Shown piece after piece: positions 25,147-32,700 of a stretch of DNA of 33,528 nt. The notes under the pieces are model-generated. The model did not search any database. It saw only the letters and a list, made by a program, of their open reading frames with translations, and was not told where the DNA came from. Numbering within the stretch: the first letter of the stretch is position 1; each line of letters begins with the position of its first letter. A program made the position numbers and the translations under genes. The stretch comes from Gemmataceae bacterium (GTDB taxonomy: Bacteria; Planctomycetota; Planctomycetia; Gemmatales; Gemmataceae): assembly GCA_009697105.1 (NCBI GenBank), contig SIAQ01000054.1:1-33528 (forward strand), written 5' to 3'.

Positions 25147-25888
25147 GTCGATATTCTCCGAAATTACTTTCCAGTTCGTGGAATGCCTGCGGATCCGGCG
25201 CGTCGGGCATGAACAAGATCATCGGCATGACCGCCTGCCGGCTGTGGCGAATAAGCTCCGCCGAAACCGCCATGTGTTCGTTGCACAAAAAACGCAGATA
25301 CGACTGCGCCAGAACCTTCGCGGAAGGCGATGGCCGAAATACGTCGCGATCCGTCGGCACGCGTTCGACATGGGTCAGATGGAGGACGCCGCGAGCATCC
25401 GGTTCCCAGATTTCCTTGGTCGGCAAGCGTTTGACGACGTTGCCCGCCGGCCCGATACGTTCCGTGCCTTCGTTCTGCGCCGGCTGATCCTCGCCCAGCG
25501 CCTGGGCAAGCAGCTTGTGGCGATGGCGGACCCAGAAATTCGCTTTGTCGTCGGGAAACTTGAGCGTCTTGGTGACATTGCCGAACTCATCCTTAAGCCG
25601 AACCTCCAGGTAGATTCCGGTAAGTGCGACGTTGTTCGACTGAAAACGATAATTGTGCGTCATGCGCAGCGGACTGAGATAGTACGGATAGATGACGTTG
25701 ATCGTCGCCGCCTTTGCGAATTGCGGTCCCTCAGCAAACGACGCGCCGCCGTTGAAAGGCCAAGGTCCGCTCGGTGCCGCCATCGCCAGCATCGCCACGG
25801 CGGACAGATGGGCGATCGCCGCCAGCCCGCCGACGCCGCTCCATATGCCCGGTAAGGGCCGAGGTGTACGTGTTTGAATTGCAGACAT
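25136..25888 (-). CDS. Hypothetical membrane-anchored or secreted partner of the HTTM protein
   Basis: This 250-residue protein has one N-terminal hydrophobic helix at about 17-42 (WSGVGGLAAIAHLSAVAMLAMA). It is a signal anchor or signal peptide preceded by a short basic-proline leader. The mature part is beta-rich, with TYR and NNVALTGIYLEVRLKDEFGN (about 87-106) and a helix-rich tail (KVLAQSYLRFLCNEHMAVS). I do not recognise a domain. Its coding sequence overlaps the HTTM gene by 11 nt, so it is the first gene of a two-gene operon. Similar HTTM-partner pairs may be common in planctomycetes, but I cannot confirm this without a search. No catalytic motif was seen. Confidence 0.75.
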   Translation of the reverse strand: MSAIQTRTPRPLPGIWSGVGGLAAIAHLSAVAMLAMAAPSGPWPFNGGASFAEGPQFAKAATINVIYPYYLSPLRMTHNYRFQSNNVALTGIYLEVRLKDEFGNVTKTLKFPDDKANFWVRHRHKLLAQALGEDQPAQNEGTERIGPAGNVVKRLPTKEIWEPDARGVLHLTHVERVPTDRDVFRPSPSAKVLAQSYLRFLCNEHMAVSAELIRHSRQAVMPMILFMPDAPDPQAFHELESNFGEYRREK

Positions 25889-25937
25889 GGACGGAGTCCC
25901 CTGATCACAAAACTATACCGTGAACGGTTGAATCTAA

Positions 25938-26030
25938 CGCTTTTCCGAGCCGCGACCGTCAGGGAGCGGCCGAATGGGTACTGTGTGCACATTGTCGGCC
26001 GCTCCCTGACGGTCGCGGCTCGGAAAAGCG
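25938..26030. repeat. Perfect 36-bp inverted repeat
   Basis: The arms at 25938-25973 and 25995-26030 are perfect complements over 36 nt with a 21-nt loop, the longest perfect palindrome in the window. GCCGCGACCGTCAGGG and its complement form the middle of the arms. It lies upstream of the HTTM-partner gene, so it is not a simple terminator of that gene. Confidence 0.85.
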
Positions 26031-26212
26031 ATAACCCCTCTCGCGCGGAGTATAGCTTAGCGAATCGCACAGCAAACTTGAATCGCTTTTCCTTGCTTTC
26101 GCAAATTACCCAGCCTTGCAAGCCTGGCGCAGTGGGCATGATCGGGAAAATCGGCCCACTCCAGCGGTAACCAGAGAGAGGACCGGGACGTGACTTGGTC
26201 TATAAGAAATTT

Positions 26213-26367
26213 TACCACGGATAACGCCACGCGGGCAAGCCGCAACAAATACAGAATCACGAAAGAACGAAATCACGAAAGATACTTTTTTAAGTTCCTC
26301 TTTCGTGTTTTCGTTCTTTCGTGATTCGTATTGATACGGGCTCGGCCGCGCTGTCTATCCGTGGTTG
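26213..26367. repeat. MITE-like element, CACGAAAG family, copy 3
   Basis: The core arms at 26254-26282 and 26299-26327 pair over 29 nt with one mismatch. Outside these, ACCACGGATA at about 26213-26222 is answered by TATCCGTGGT at about 26358-26367, and the sequence between pairs imperfectly. This gives an element of about 155 bp with terminal inverted repeats. A similar ACCACGGA precedes the copy at 325-411. Confidence 0.75.
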
Positions 26368-26633
26368 TATTCGGCTCTCTGAAAACCGTGTCGAATCCGT
26401 AAATCGCGAAATTACAAAAAGTCGCGAAAATGCTCTTGCAATATTTGAAAATACCGTTTAAGGTAAATAATTGTTGGGTTTGTGCAGAACGGTTAATGGA
26501 AGAGATCACCACGTCGGTATCCCCATTTTTTGTTTCGTCTCCTGCTAATCCCTTTTTTAACTTAAGCGACATCTTTTCATGCGACCGAGTCAGCCTATGT
26601 CGGGTTCCGTCCGTGTTGCGTGAGTTATTTCCC

Positions 26634-26640
26634 TAGGAGG
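26634..26640 (+). promoter_or_regulatory. Strong ribosome-binding site that decides the RRM gene start
   Basis: TAGGAGG is followed by CCATCC and then GTG at 26647. The 6-nt spacing favours the GTG over the ATG at 26653, which would have a 12-nt spacing. An ATG further upstream at 26620 lies before this site and cannot use it. Confidence 0.7.
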
Positions 26641-26646
26641 CCATCC

Positions 26647-27033
26647 GTGGCTATGAAGTTGTATGTCGGGAACCTGCCTTACAGCATGTCCGATAGCGAT
26701 CTGCAGAGTTTGTTTCAGCAACACGGGACGGTTCAATCCGCCCAGGTGATCATCGACCGAGAGACCGGCCGTTCCAAAGGCTTCGGTTTCGTCGAGATGG
26801 GCAGCAGCGACGAAGGCCAAGCCGCAATCGCGGCCCTGCACGACAAGGACCTCGGCGGCCGAAAATTGACCGTCAACGAAGCACGTCCCCGCGAAGAGCG
26901 TCCTCGTAGCGGTGGAGGCGGCGGTGGTGGCCGTGGCGGTTACGGTGGCGGCGGCGGCGGCGGTGGCGACCGTGGTCGCGGCGGTTACGGTGGCGGCGGC
27001 GGCGGCGGCGGTAGCCGCGGCAGCCGGTACTAA
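26647..27033 (+). CDS. Glycine-rich RRM-type RNA-binding protein
   Basis: This 128-residue cytosolic protein has one RRM domain (residues 3-80) and a glycine-rich C-terminus. RNP2 is LYVGNL (5-10) and RNP1 is KGFGFVEM (44-51). Both carry the aromatic residues that stack on RNA. The tail from about residue 82 is Arg/Gly with two copies of a GGYGGGGGGGG unit, encoded by a near-perfect tandem repeat at about 26930-27010. Homologues in cyanobacteria (Rbp proteins) and planctomycetes are cold-induced or act as RNA chaperones. The GTG start at 26647 is supported by TAGGAGG at 26634-26640. The leader is long and AT-rich (from about 26390), which would suit post-transcriptional control. A strong terminator follows. 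Family assignment is firm; cold regulation is inferred. Confidence 0.93.
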   Translation: MAMKLYVGNLPYSMSDSDLQSLFQQHGTVQSAQVIIDRETGRSKGFGFVEMGSSDEGQAAIAALHDKDLGGRKLTVNEARPREERPRSGGGGGGGRGGYGGGGGGGGDRGRGGYGGGGGGGGSRGSRY

Positions 27034-27043
27034 TGCAAAATCA

Positions 27044-27076
27044 AAATCCTCGCGAATCTCCGATTCGCGAGGATTT
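27044..27076 (+). terminator. Rho-independent-type terminator of the RRM gene
   Basis: A 15-bp perfect stem (27044-27058 with 27062-27076) with a 3-nt loop starts 10 nt after the RRM stop and ends in TTT. The tight loop and GC-rich stem (CCTCGCGAATC) are typical of an intrinsic terminator. It also lies between convergent genes and could serve the minus-strand gene ending at 27113. Confidence 0.85.
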
Positions 27077-27112
27077 CTCGTTTGGCGTCCGTTTCCATTC
27101 CAATCGGCGGAC

Positions 27113-28135
27113 CTACAGCACCGGCCCCCATTCTCCGGGTCCGAGGAACAGCCCCGCGATTTCACTCAGCCCTAACCCCAACTGCGTTCGCGCCGCCTCT
27201 TCGCCGCAGTCGTCGTGCTTCGCTTCACGAAGAAACGCGATCAACTTTCGGCGTGGTTCCAGGTTCCACCCGAACCAGGTTGGTCGATATTCCTCGATCA
27301 GCAATCGCACGAGCACCTCGGCCAACTGATAGCTCTGCTGCTGGGCCTTTCCGGGCATCGAAAATCCTTCACCTCGCCAGAAGATGTCGAGTCCGTTGGC
27401 GCCCCAGAACCGCTTGGCCGTCTGTACTGCTTTCTCATCCAGCATTAAAGATTGGCGAATAACGTCGCGCTCAATGAGCTGTGCCAGCCCTTCATCGATC
27501 CAGGCAGGCAGCGACAAGTACATCAGAGCGGCATGCGTCATCTCGTGGGCGATCGTCATCTCCACCCGCGTGATGTTCGCCTGCGCGATCACGATATGCG
27601 GCATGCCCACGCGAATGTGCATCCCCGACGAACCGCCGAGTTGCCCTTCCGGCTGAAACGGCTCCACGTAACGGTAGTAGTCGTCCGGATAATCCAGCAC
27701 GAGCATCGTCTGCTTGCCCGGAAAGGAATGCTCGATCAGGTCGTGAAACGAACGAAAGATATGCTCCATACTCGCTTCGGCGCTGCGAAGGCACGTCGAT
27801 GCGATCGCCTCATGATTCGGCGCGAGCATCAAGATGCGATCCGATTCCCATACCGCGAGCGAACCAGCAAACACATCCGCGAGCATGCCCAGCCATTGCC
27901 GAGAGATGTCGGTCCACGCCTCGCCGTGCATTTCGGTCGGCACGCGCGTATCGATCCAAGCGTCGATGAGGTCCCAGTGAGGCCGCGGTATGCCGTCATC
28001 CCACCTGACGGAATCCGAGATATCAAGCCAATCGGGTTGCATGAGCACGTGGTTCCAGATGGTGCGCGAGTGCCGCACACTGCCTGGCCTCGCGGCAAAA
28101 CGCCTGATCGTCCGGTGCGCCAGCGCCGACGTCAT
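27113..28135 (-). CDS. Zincin-type metalloprotease-like protein (HEMTH)
   Basis: This 340-residue protein has HEMTH (197-201), an HExxH zinc site. It is followed 14 residues later by WIDEGLAQ (212-219), which supplies the third ligand glutamate of a gluzincin of the peptidase-MA/DUF1570-like kind. The preceding VEMTIAHEMTHAALMYLSLPAW has the expected helix pattern. No signal peptide is present, and the first 30 residues are basic, so it is probably cytosolic or exported by another route. Its start overlaps the stop of the upstream small membrane protein in an ATGA (28132-28135). The two are probably co-translated, and the membrane protein may anchor it. The substrate is unknown, and the family name is my best match from motif spacing. 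Confidence 0.8.
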   Translation of the reverse strand: MTSALAHRTIRRFAARPGSVRHSRTIWNHVLMQPDWLDISDSVRWDDGIPRPHWDLIDAWIDTRVPTEMHGEAWTDISRQWLGMLADVFAGSLAVWESDRILMLAPNHEAIASTCLRSAEASMEHIFRSFHDLIEHSFPGKQTMLVLDYPDDYYRYVEPFQPEGQLGGSSGMHIRVGMPHIVIAQANITRVEMTIAHEMTHAALMYLSLPAWIDEGLAQLIERDVIRQSLMLDEKAVQTAKRFWGANGLDIFWRGEGFSMPGKAQQQSYQLAEVLVRLLIEEYRPTWFGWNLEPRRKLIAFLREAKHDDCGEEAARTQLGLGLSEIAGLFLGPGEWGPVL

Positions 28136-28446
28136 TCGGTTGGTTTCACGAACGGCGTCTCCCGCCGATCCAGATCATCGGGACGCGGAGGCCGACGATT
28201 ATCCTTTCGCCACAGGTGCTGGTTGTGGTTGCCGATCTCGTAGGCCACATAGTCAGCCACGATGAAAAGGGACACACAGAACACAAGGGTCACGAAGCGC
28301 CATAACGGTCGGGCCCGGCGTGCCACCACCAAGAACAACGTGATCAGCGACGCCGACAATGCGCACGGGACGACCACAGAAGCCGGCCAGCCGAGCATAT
28401 ACCAATCGGCACAATACGTGAGTAGCGGTGGTACATCTGCGAACAT
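28132..28446 (-). CDS. Small membrane protein, partner of the zincin-like protease
   Basis: The ATG at 28446 gives 104 residues and is preceded by GGAGG with a 5-nt spacing; an upstream ATG at 28476 has no such site. Two or three hydrophobic segments are visible: MLGWPASVVVPCALSASLITLFLVV (about 17-41) and WRFVTLVFCVSLFIVADYVAYEI (about 49-71). The C-terminus is basic and proline-rich. I recognise no family. The stop overlaps the start of the zincin-like gene (ATGA), so they form an operon. Confidence 0.7.
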   Translation of the reverse strand: MFADVPPLLTYCADWYMLGWPASVVVPCALSASLITLFLVVARRARPLWRFVTLVFCVSLFIVADYVAYEIGNHNQHLWRKDNRRPPRPDDLDRRETPFVKPTE

Positions 28447-28536
28447 CTCGGCCTCCAACGAAAAAAATCGCGGCACGCTTTGCCAAGCGCCCGCGTGGAC
28501 GCACCAGATGCTCGCGGGGCTTCATAAATCGGAACG

Positions 28537-28751
28537 CTAAAGAGCTGGCTCCGGCTGCTGCAACAGCTGGCTCGGCGATGGTGGGCGGACAAGATTCCGG
28601 ACAGGCCGGGGGGGAGGGTCACTACTTTGCGTCCACCAGCCGCCTGCCGTTCTCTGGCATCCTGGATTATCGCTCGCAGGTCATAGTTGAAGCGTTTCGC
28701 CAACTCATCGCGTGCCTGTCGCACTTCGGTGATGATGCTATCTAAGGCCAT
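28537..28751 (-). pseudogene. Antitoxin-like small protein gene, broken at a C7 run
   Basis: GGAG lies 6 nt ahead of the ATG. The first 48 residues (MALDSIITEVRQARDELAKR, then FNYDLRAIIQDARERQAAGGR and KVVTLPP) match a small-protein family I know next to PIN-domain genes. In the unbroken frame the sequence then turns Cys/Arg/Ser-rich and runs to 28344, overlapping the next gene by 103 nt. Stepping back one base at the seven-C run (28608-28614) instead continues as PPRPVRNLV and stops at 28537, giving 71 residues and no overlap. The break sits at C CCC CCC, a -1 slippery heptamer. The gene starts 3 nt after the stop of the ancestral PIN gene, so the two were one module. Confidence 0.65.
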
Positions 28752-28754
28752 CGG

Positions 28755-28826
28755 TCACTCCTTCAGCAATTCTCCGGGTGTGCAAATCACGGGCGGTTCA
28801 TAGCTATTCTCTCGACAGATCGCTTC
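28755..28826 (-). other. Displaced original C-terminus of the PIN gene
   Basis: Read in the frame of the gene before the insertion, this stretch encodes EAICRENSYEPPVICTPGELLKE and then the TGA at 28757-28755. That is the expected end of this PIN subfamily. It is now out of frame with the upstream part because a net 107 bp, not divisible by three, has been added. Confidence 0.8.
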
Positions 28827-29335
28827 AATGCTGACGCCGCCGACAAAAGTACGAGCCGGAAGCGTAAGCGACGGATTTCTCCAGTCCGTCGCTTACGCTT
28901 CCGGCTCGTAAAGCGACTTTTGTCGGCGGCGTCAATGCTGGGGCGAAGTGCGACATTGGCGATGCGGGCGCAATTCCAGGTAAGGAGGAAATCCATACCG
29001 TGGATCGTAGCGATCGCTATGTGCAGCGCGTCAGTCGCAGCCTTGGGCGGCAGCGGAACACGCTTCAGCAACTCGTCGGCAAGAGCGTGAACCTTATCGC
29101 CAGGGTCGAGAAGCGGCATATTTTCCAACATTTCCAACCGGCGTCTAGCGGCATCGGGATCGCCAGCGCCGGCCTCATCAATGACGAATTGCGAAACGAA
29201 CAACTCGAAATCCTCGCGCCGTGTATCCCACCATTCTCTCGTCGTCTGCTGGTGGCCGGCCATGACGAGATCGCGGCTAACCCATGCGGTCAAGTAACTC
29301 GGAATCGTCGTCTCAAGATACACACGCAGTTTCAT
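28787..29335 (-). CDS. PIN-domain (VapC-like) ribonuclease, C-terminus replaced by a MITE insertion
   Basis: The N-terminal 130 or so residues form a PIN domain. They start with MKLRVYLETTIPSYL and contain the WWDTRREDFELFVSQFVIDEA segment, the acidic ATDALHIA motif and LLTWNCARIAN. PIN toxins cleave RNA. After VALRPSI the frame enters the inserted palindrome, adding a basic tail (SRKRKRRTGE and onward) and ending at 28787 after 182 residues. The ancestral protein would be 157 residues, ending in PPVICTPGELLKE. The ATG at 29335 has AGGTG 6 nt upstream; a GTG at 29344 is an alternative. The core catalytic residues remain, so partial activity cannot be ruled out. The downstream antitoxin-like gene is also damaged. 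Confidence 0.75.
   Translation of the reverse strand: MKLRVYLETTIPSYLTAWVSRDLVMAGHQQTTREWWDTRREDFELFVSQFVIDEAGAGDPDAARRRLEMLENMPLLDPGDKVHALADELLKRVPLPPKAATDALHIAIATIHGMDFLLTWNCARIANVALRPSIDAADKSRFTSRKRKRRTGEIRRLRFRLVLLSAASALKRSVERIAMNRP
28833..28933. mobile_element. MITE-like palindromic element inserted in the PIN gene
   Basis: The outer arms start with GACGCCGCCGACAAAAGT at 28833-28850 and end with its complement at 28916-28933. Inside lies the core hairpin whose ACGAGCCGG...CCGGCTCGT arms match the element at 23956-24014. The element is flanked by AATGCT at 28827-28832 and again at 28934-28939. The direct repeat extends to TCAATGCTG (9 nt) if the element ends are drawn 1-2 nt further in. 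Deleting the element and one copy of the repeat restores the PIN reading frame. This is strong evidence of a real insertion with target duplication. No transposase is encoded. Confidence 0.88.
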
Positions 29336-29391
29336 TGAAGGCACCTACACCCATATTGTACCCATCGGCAGAATCTTACGGTAGCCGCTAT

Positions 29392-29501
29392 GACGCGCCC
29401 ATAAAAAGTCGATTTTCCGTCGGAGGCTGAAGCGTAAGCGAGGCATTCAGGCCGCCTCGCTTACGCTTTAGCCTCGGAAATCGACTTTTGAGGGTGGCGT
29501 C
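29392..29501. mobile_element. Related composite palindromic element
   Basis: The ends GACGC (29392) and GCGTC (29501) and the shared AAAAGTCG...TTT segments match the outer arms of the element at 28833-28933, with some differences. The core is GAGGCTGAAGCGTAAGCGAGG and its complement; it is related to the GAGCCGGAAGCGTAAGCGACGG core, and both arms changed together. It lies between the PVC-type gene and the PIN gene. No clear target duplication was found. Confidence 0.75.
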
Positions 29502-29739
29502 AAGTATGGTGCTTGCAGCGCGCTTTTTCCATCATCGTAACGCGCCCGCAATTAGCCTGTCAAAGTCGGTAGTGCTTTTTTTTGTCTTTTCTCTATCTGC
29601 CTTGATTCTTGGCGCCCTCTCTTTCCCCCGGCTTCGCGGCCAATACGCCTAGAACGTGCGGAAAAGACCGAAAAAGTGCAGGATCGCTTGGCCAAGACCC
29701 CCACCAAACGGTGCGCTCATGGTGGGGCTTGGAGTTCAC
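29502..29739. other. Gap between palindromic element and PVC-type gene
   Basis: Together with the element at 29392-29501 this forms a stretch of about 400 nt without a gene. It holds a T-rich tract (about 29574-29581) and a hairpin at 29692-29732 next to the stop of the PVC-type gene. Nothing else was recognised. Confidence 0.45.
29692..29732 (-). terminator. Hairpin after the PVC-type cytochrome gene
   Basis: CCAAG...CCCCACCA pairs with TGGTGGGGCTTGG with one or two bulges. It lies 8 nt beyond the end of the minus-strand gene. A run of five T in the minus direction follows at about 25 nt, which is too far for a classical intrinsic terminator but may assist. Confidence 0.45.
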
Positions 29740-32700
29740 TCACTTCAACGTGCTTAGGTATTCGACCAGGTCGATGAACTCAGCCGGCGCCATCGTGATG
29801 ACCTGGCCTTCGGGCATGCTGCTTTGTTTTAGTTGGGCCCGGCTGTCGATGTCGGTCACCTTCAGCGTGATTTTCTGTTTGCCGTCGAACAGAACGACTT
29901 CGGTTTTGGTGTCCGAGATGACCAGGCCGTTGAGCACTTTGCCGGACACGGTCTCGATGCGCGTGATGAGGTACTTTTTGTCAACCTCGGCATTCGGATC
30001 GATGATCGACTCGACGATTTTGTAGCGGGTCAAGCGCATGGCGACTTTGTCCAGGTTCGGGCCGAACTCGGCGCCTTCGCCGGTGCCGACTTTGTGGCAG
30101 GCGACGCAGGCACGTTGGAAGACTTCGCGGCCCTTGGTGGGATTGCCTTTGATGCCGACCAAGGCGGTCATGGCGCGGAAGCGTTCTTCCTTCGACTTCA
30201 TCTCCTGGCTTACTAGAAGCTGCAGGAAGGGTGCGGCCACGGCGCCGACTTTGTTGCTTTTGAGGATGCCGTCCATGATCTTCGCCGCCTCCGGGCTGCG
30301 GGTGGCGACTTTGCCGGTCAGGTAATCGGGCCGCCAGGCCGCTTCATTGGCGGAGAGCGAGGCTTCCACGGTATAGCGGGTCCAGTAATCCATCGGCTTT
30401 TTGGCGATGTCGGCGACGGCGGCCATCGCGTCGGCAGTCGAGAAAAAGCTGAGTGCGCGAGCGGCCTCCGCTTGCACGCGGGGATGTTCGTCGCCGGCGG
30501 CCTTCTTCAGGCGTGACAGCGCGTCGGGAAGCCGATCGCGTTCGTCAGCCAACACGTGTACCGCCGCTGCGCGAGCCTGAAACGTTTTCGATGCCAGTAC
30601 GGCGTCGGCCAGGGCGAGGTCCACGGCGTGATGGCCTTGCTGAATCCACAACGCTTCGCAGCGCAGTCGATCGTAATCCGTGTCCTTGGGATCAAGTTTC
30701 GCAACCCATGCAGCCACCGCGGGCAGCACCTCGTTGGCGGGGCGAGCGCGGAGGTCACGCCGAGCGCGGTAGCGCGTGCGCCATTCGTACTCGCGGAATT
30801 GCTCGATAATTTCGACCACGCTCTTGCCATGCTGGGTTACGGGCGTGACTAATTTCTTACCGACGCCGACGAGGCGGTACATTCGCCCATGGGAATGGCC
30901 GCGGTTCGGATCGCGTTGCGAGTATTGCATGTGGCCGATGAGTGCGTTGGCCCAATCGCCGACCCAGAGCGCGCCGTCGGGGCCAATCTGCGGGTCGCAG
31001 GGTCGGAAGTGTTTGTCGGGCGAGCGGATCAGGTCGTCGTACCCGCCTTCCTTCGCCTTGATGCGTTCGCCTTGGAAGCCGGCGCCGTCATCCTTGAGCG
31101 AATAACGCGTCAGACCGTTCATCTGGATGACACAGGCGTAGGTAAACTGCCCCTGCACATCGTCAGGCAAGGCGCGGCCGACGAGCCATTCGTTGCCCAG
31201 ATTTGGGCGAACGCCGTTGGGCAGGACGAAGTTCAAGCCCTTGCGGCCCTGGAATTGTTTTCCCGAGAGTGGCACATCCCAGGTCTGGTTCGGCGTAGTG
31301 CCATCGCCGACGATGCCCTGGCCCCATTGATCGAACACGTAGCACCACATGTTGTACATGCCGGGCAGAGCGAACTGTTGAATCTTGAGCGTGCGCGGGT
31401 CGAGGATATAGCAGCCGCCGGAACCGGAACTGCGATGCGGCCCCCACGGTGTTTCGAGTGTCGTGCTGGTGGCGATGCCTTCGAGCATGTGCAGGAGTCC
31501 GCCGTGGCTCCACTCGAAGGCGCCGCAGCTGTGGTGCGTGTCGTCGGTCGCCCAGCCGTCCATGAAGTAGGTGACTTCATCGGCCTTGTCGTCGCCGTCG
31601 GTGTCTTTGAGGAACAGCATGCGCGGCTGATCGACGACGAGCACGCCGCCGTTGTAGAACTCGAATCCGGTCGGGCATTGCAGCTTGTCGTAGAAGACGA
31701 TGCACTTGTCGGCTTTGCCGTCGCCGTCGGTATCTTCGAGAATGATGAGCTTGTCGGCTGGCTTCGGATCGCCAGGCCGCCATTGCGGGTAGCTTGGCAT
31801 GCATGCAACCCACAGCCGGCCTTTGCTGTCGAAGTTGATTTGTACCGGATTGGCGATCTCGGGGAATTTCGTTTCATCCGCGAACAGCTTGAGTTCGAAC
31901 CCAGCCGGCACGCGCGCGCCCTTGATGAAGTCATTGGGCTTCTGGTAGGTGAGCGTCTTGTTCTCGGAATAATCTCGGCCCGGGGCGCCGAAGCGAGTCG
32001 GCGGCACGATCAACTCGCCTGTCTTGGAGTCATCGGGAGCCTCCGGAACCGGTCGATTGTTGGCGAGATCCCAGACGTATTGATCGCGCACGCTCGTCAT
32101 CTTGCGTAGCTTGGCGTACTCACGCGGAAAGGTCTCGGTGTCGAAGGTCCGCCTGCCGCCGTACACGTACCAGCCGTTGACCATGCGGTAGTCCTGGTGA
32201 TGGATCCAGGATTTGTCGATGACGGCTGCCCGTACGCGTTCGAAATCGGTCGTACCCGGCTTGGCCTCGGTGTACGGGCCGAACAGAGCAGTGTCGAGCG
32301 CTTCGCCGAGCACTTTGTCACCGGCCTCGTTCATCTGAAACCCAGCGACGGTGAGCTTGCCTCCGCCAGCCGCGAACGCTTTCGCCGTCGGCGAATAGAC
32401 ATCGATGAACGCCAGCTTTCGCTTGTCGGCAACGGCCTTGACGGCAGCGGCGTAGAGCTTCAGGTTGGCGTTCTCGGTCACGCCGTCGGGAAGGAACTTG
32501 TCGCCCGTGTTCTCGAAAGCGATGGGCGACACCAGCACAAACCGCGGCGGGCTTTTGGCATCATCGCGCGGGTACTTCGCCGTGTACTCGTCGATGAACT
32601 TCTCGTACTGCTGTTTGAAGGCTTCGATCCCGGCCTCGCCCTTGAACGACTCGTTCCAGCCGAAGAAGCAGAAAAACGTGTCGGGGTTGAAGGCGTAGAG

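Larger units (their letters stand above)
25889..26646. other. Long intergenic region with two palindromes and an AT-rich leader
   Basis: 758 nt without a gene. It holds a 36-bp perfect palindrome (25938-26030), a CACGAAAG-family element (26213-26367), and from about 26390 an AT-rich stretch unlike the surrounding DNA. That stretch would be the leader of the RRM protein gene. It ends in the strong Shine-Dalgarno sequence TAGGAGG at 26634-26640. Open frames here on either strand have no family-like features. Confidence 0.55.

Noticed and set aside
28344..28536. Long unshifted extension of the antitoxin-like gene
   Set aside because: The extension is Cys/Arg/Ser-rich and overlaps the next gene by 103 nt, while a one-base shift gives a short clean end.
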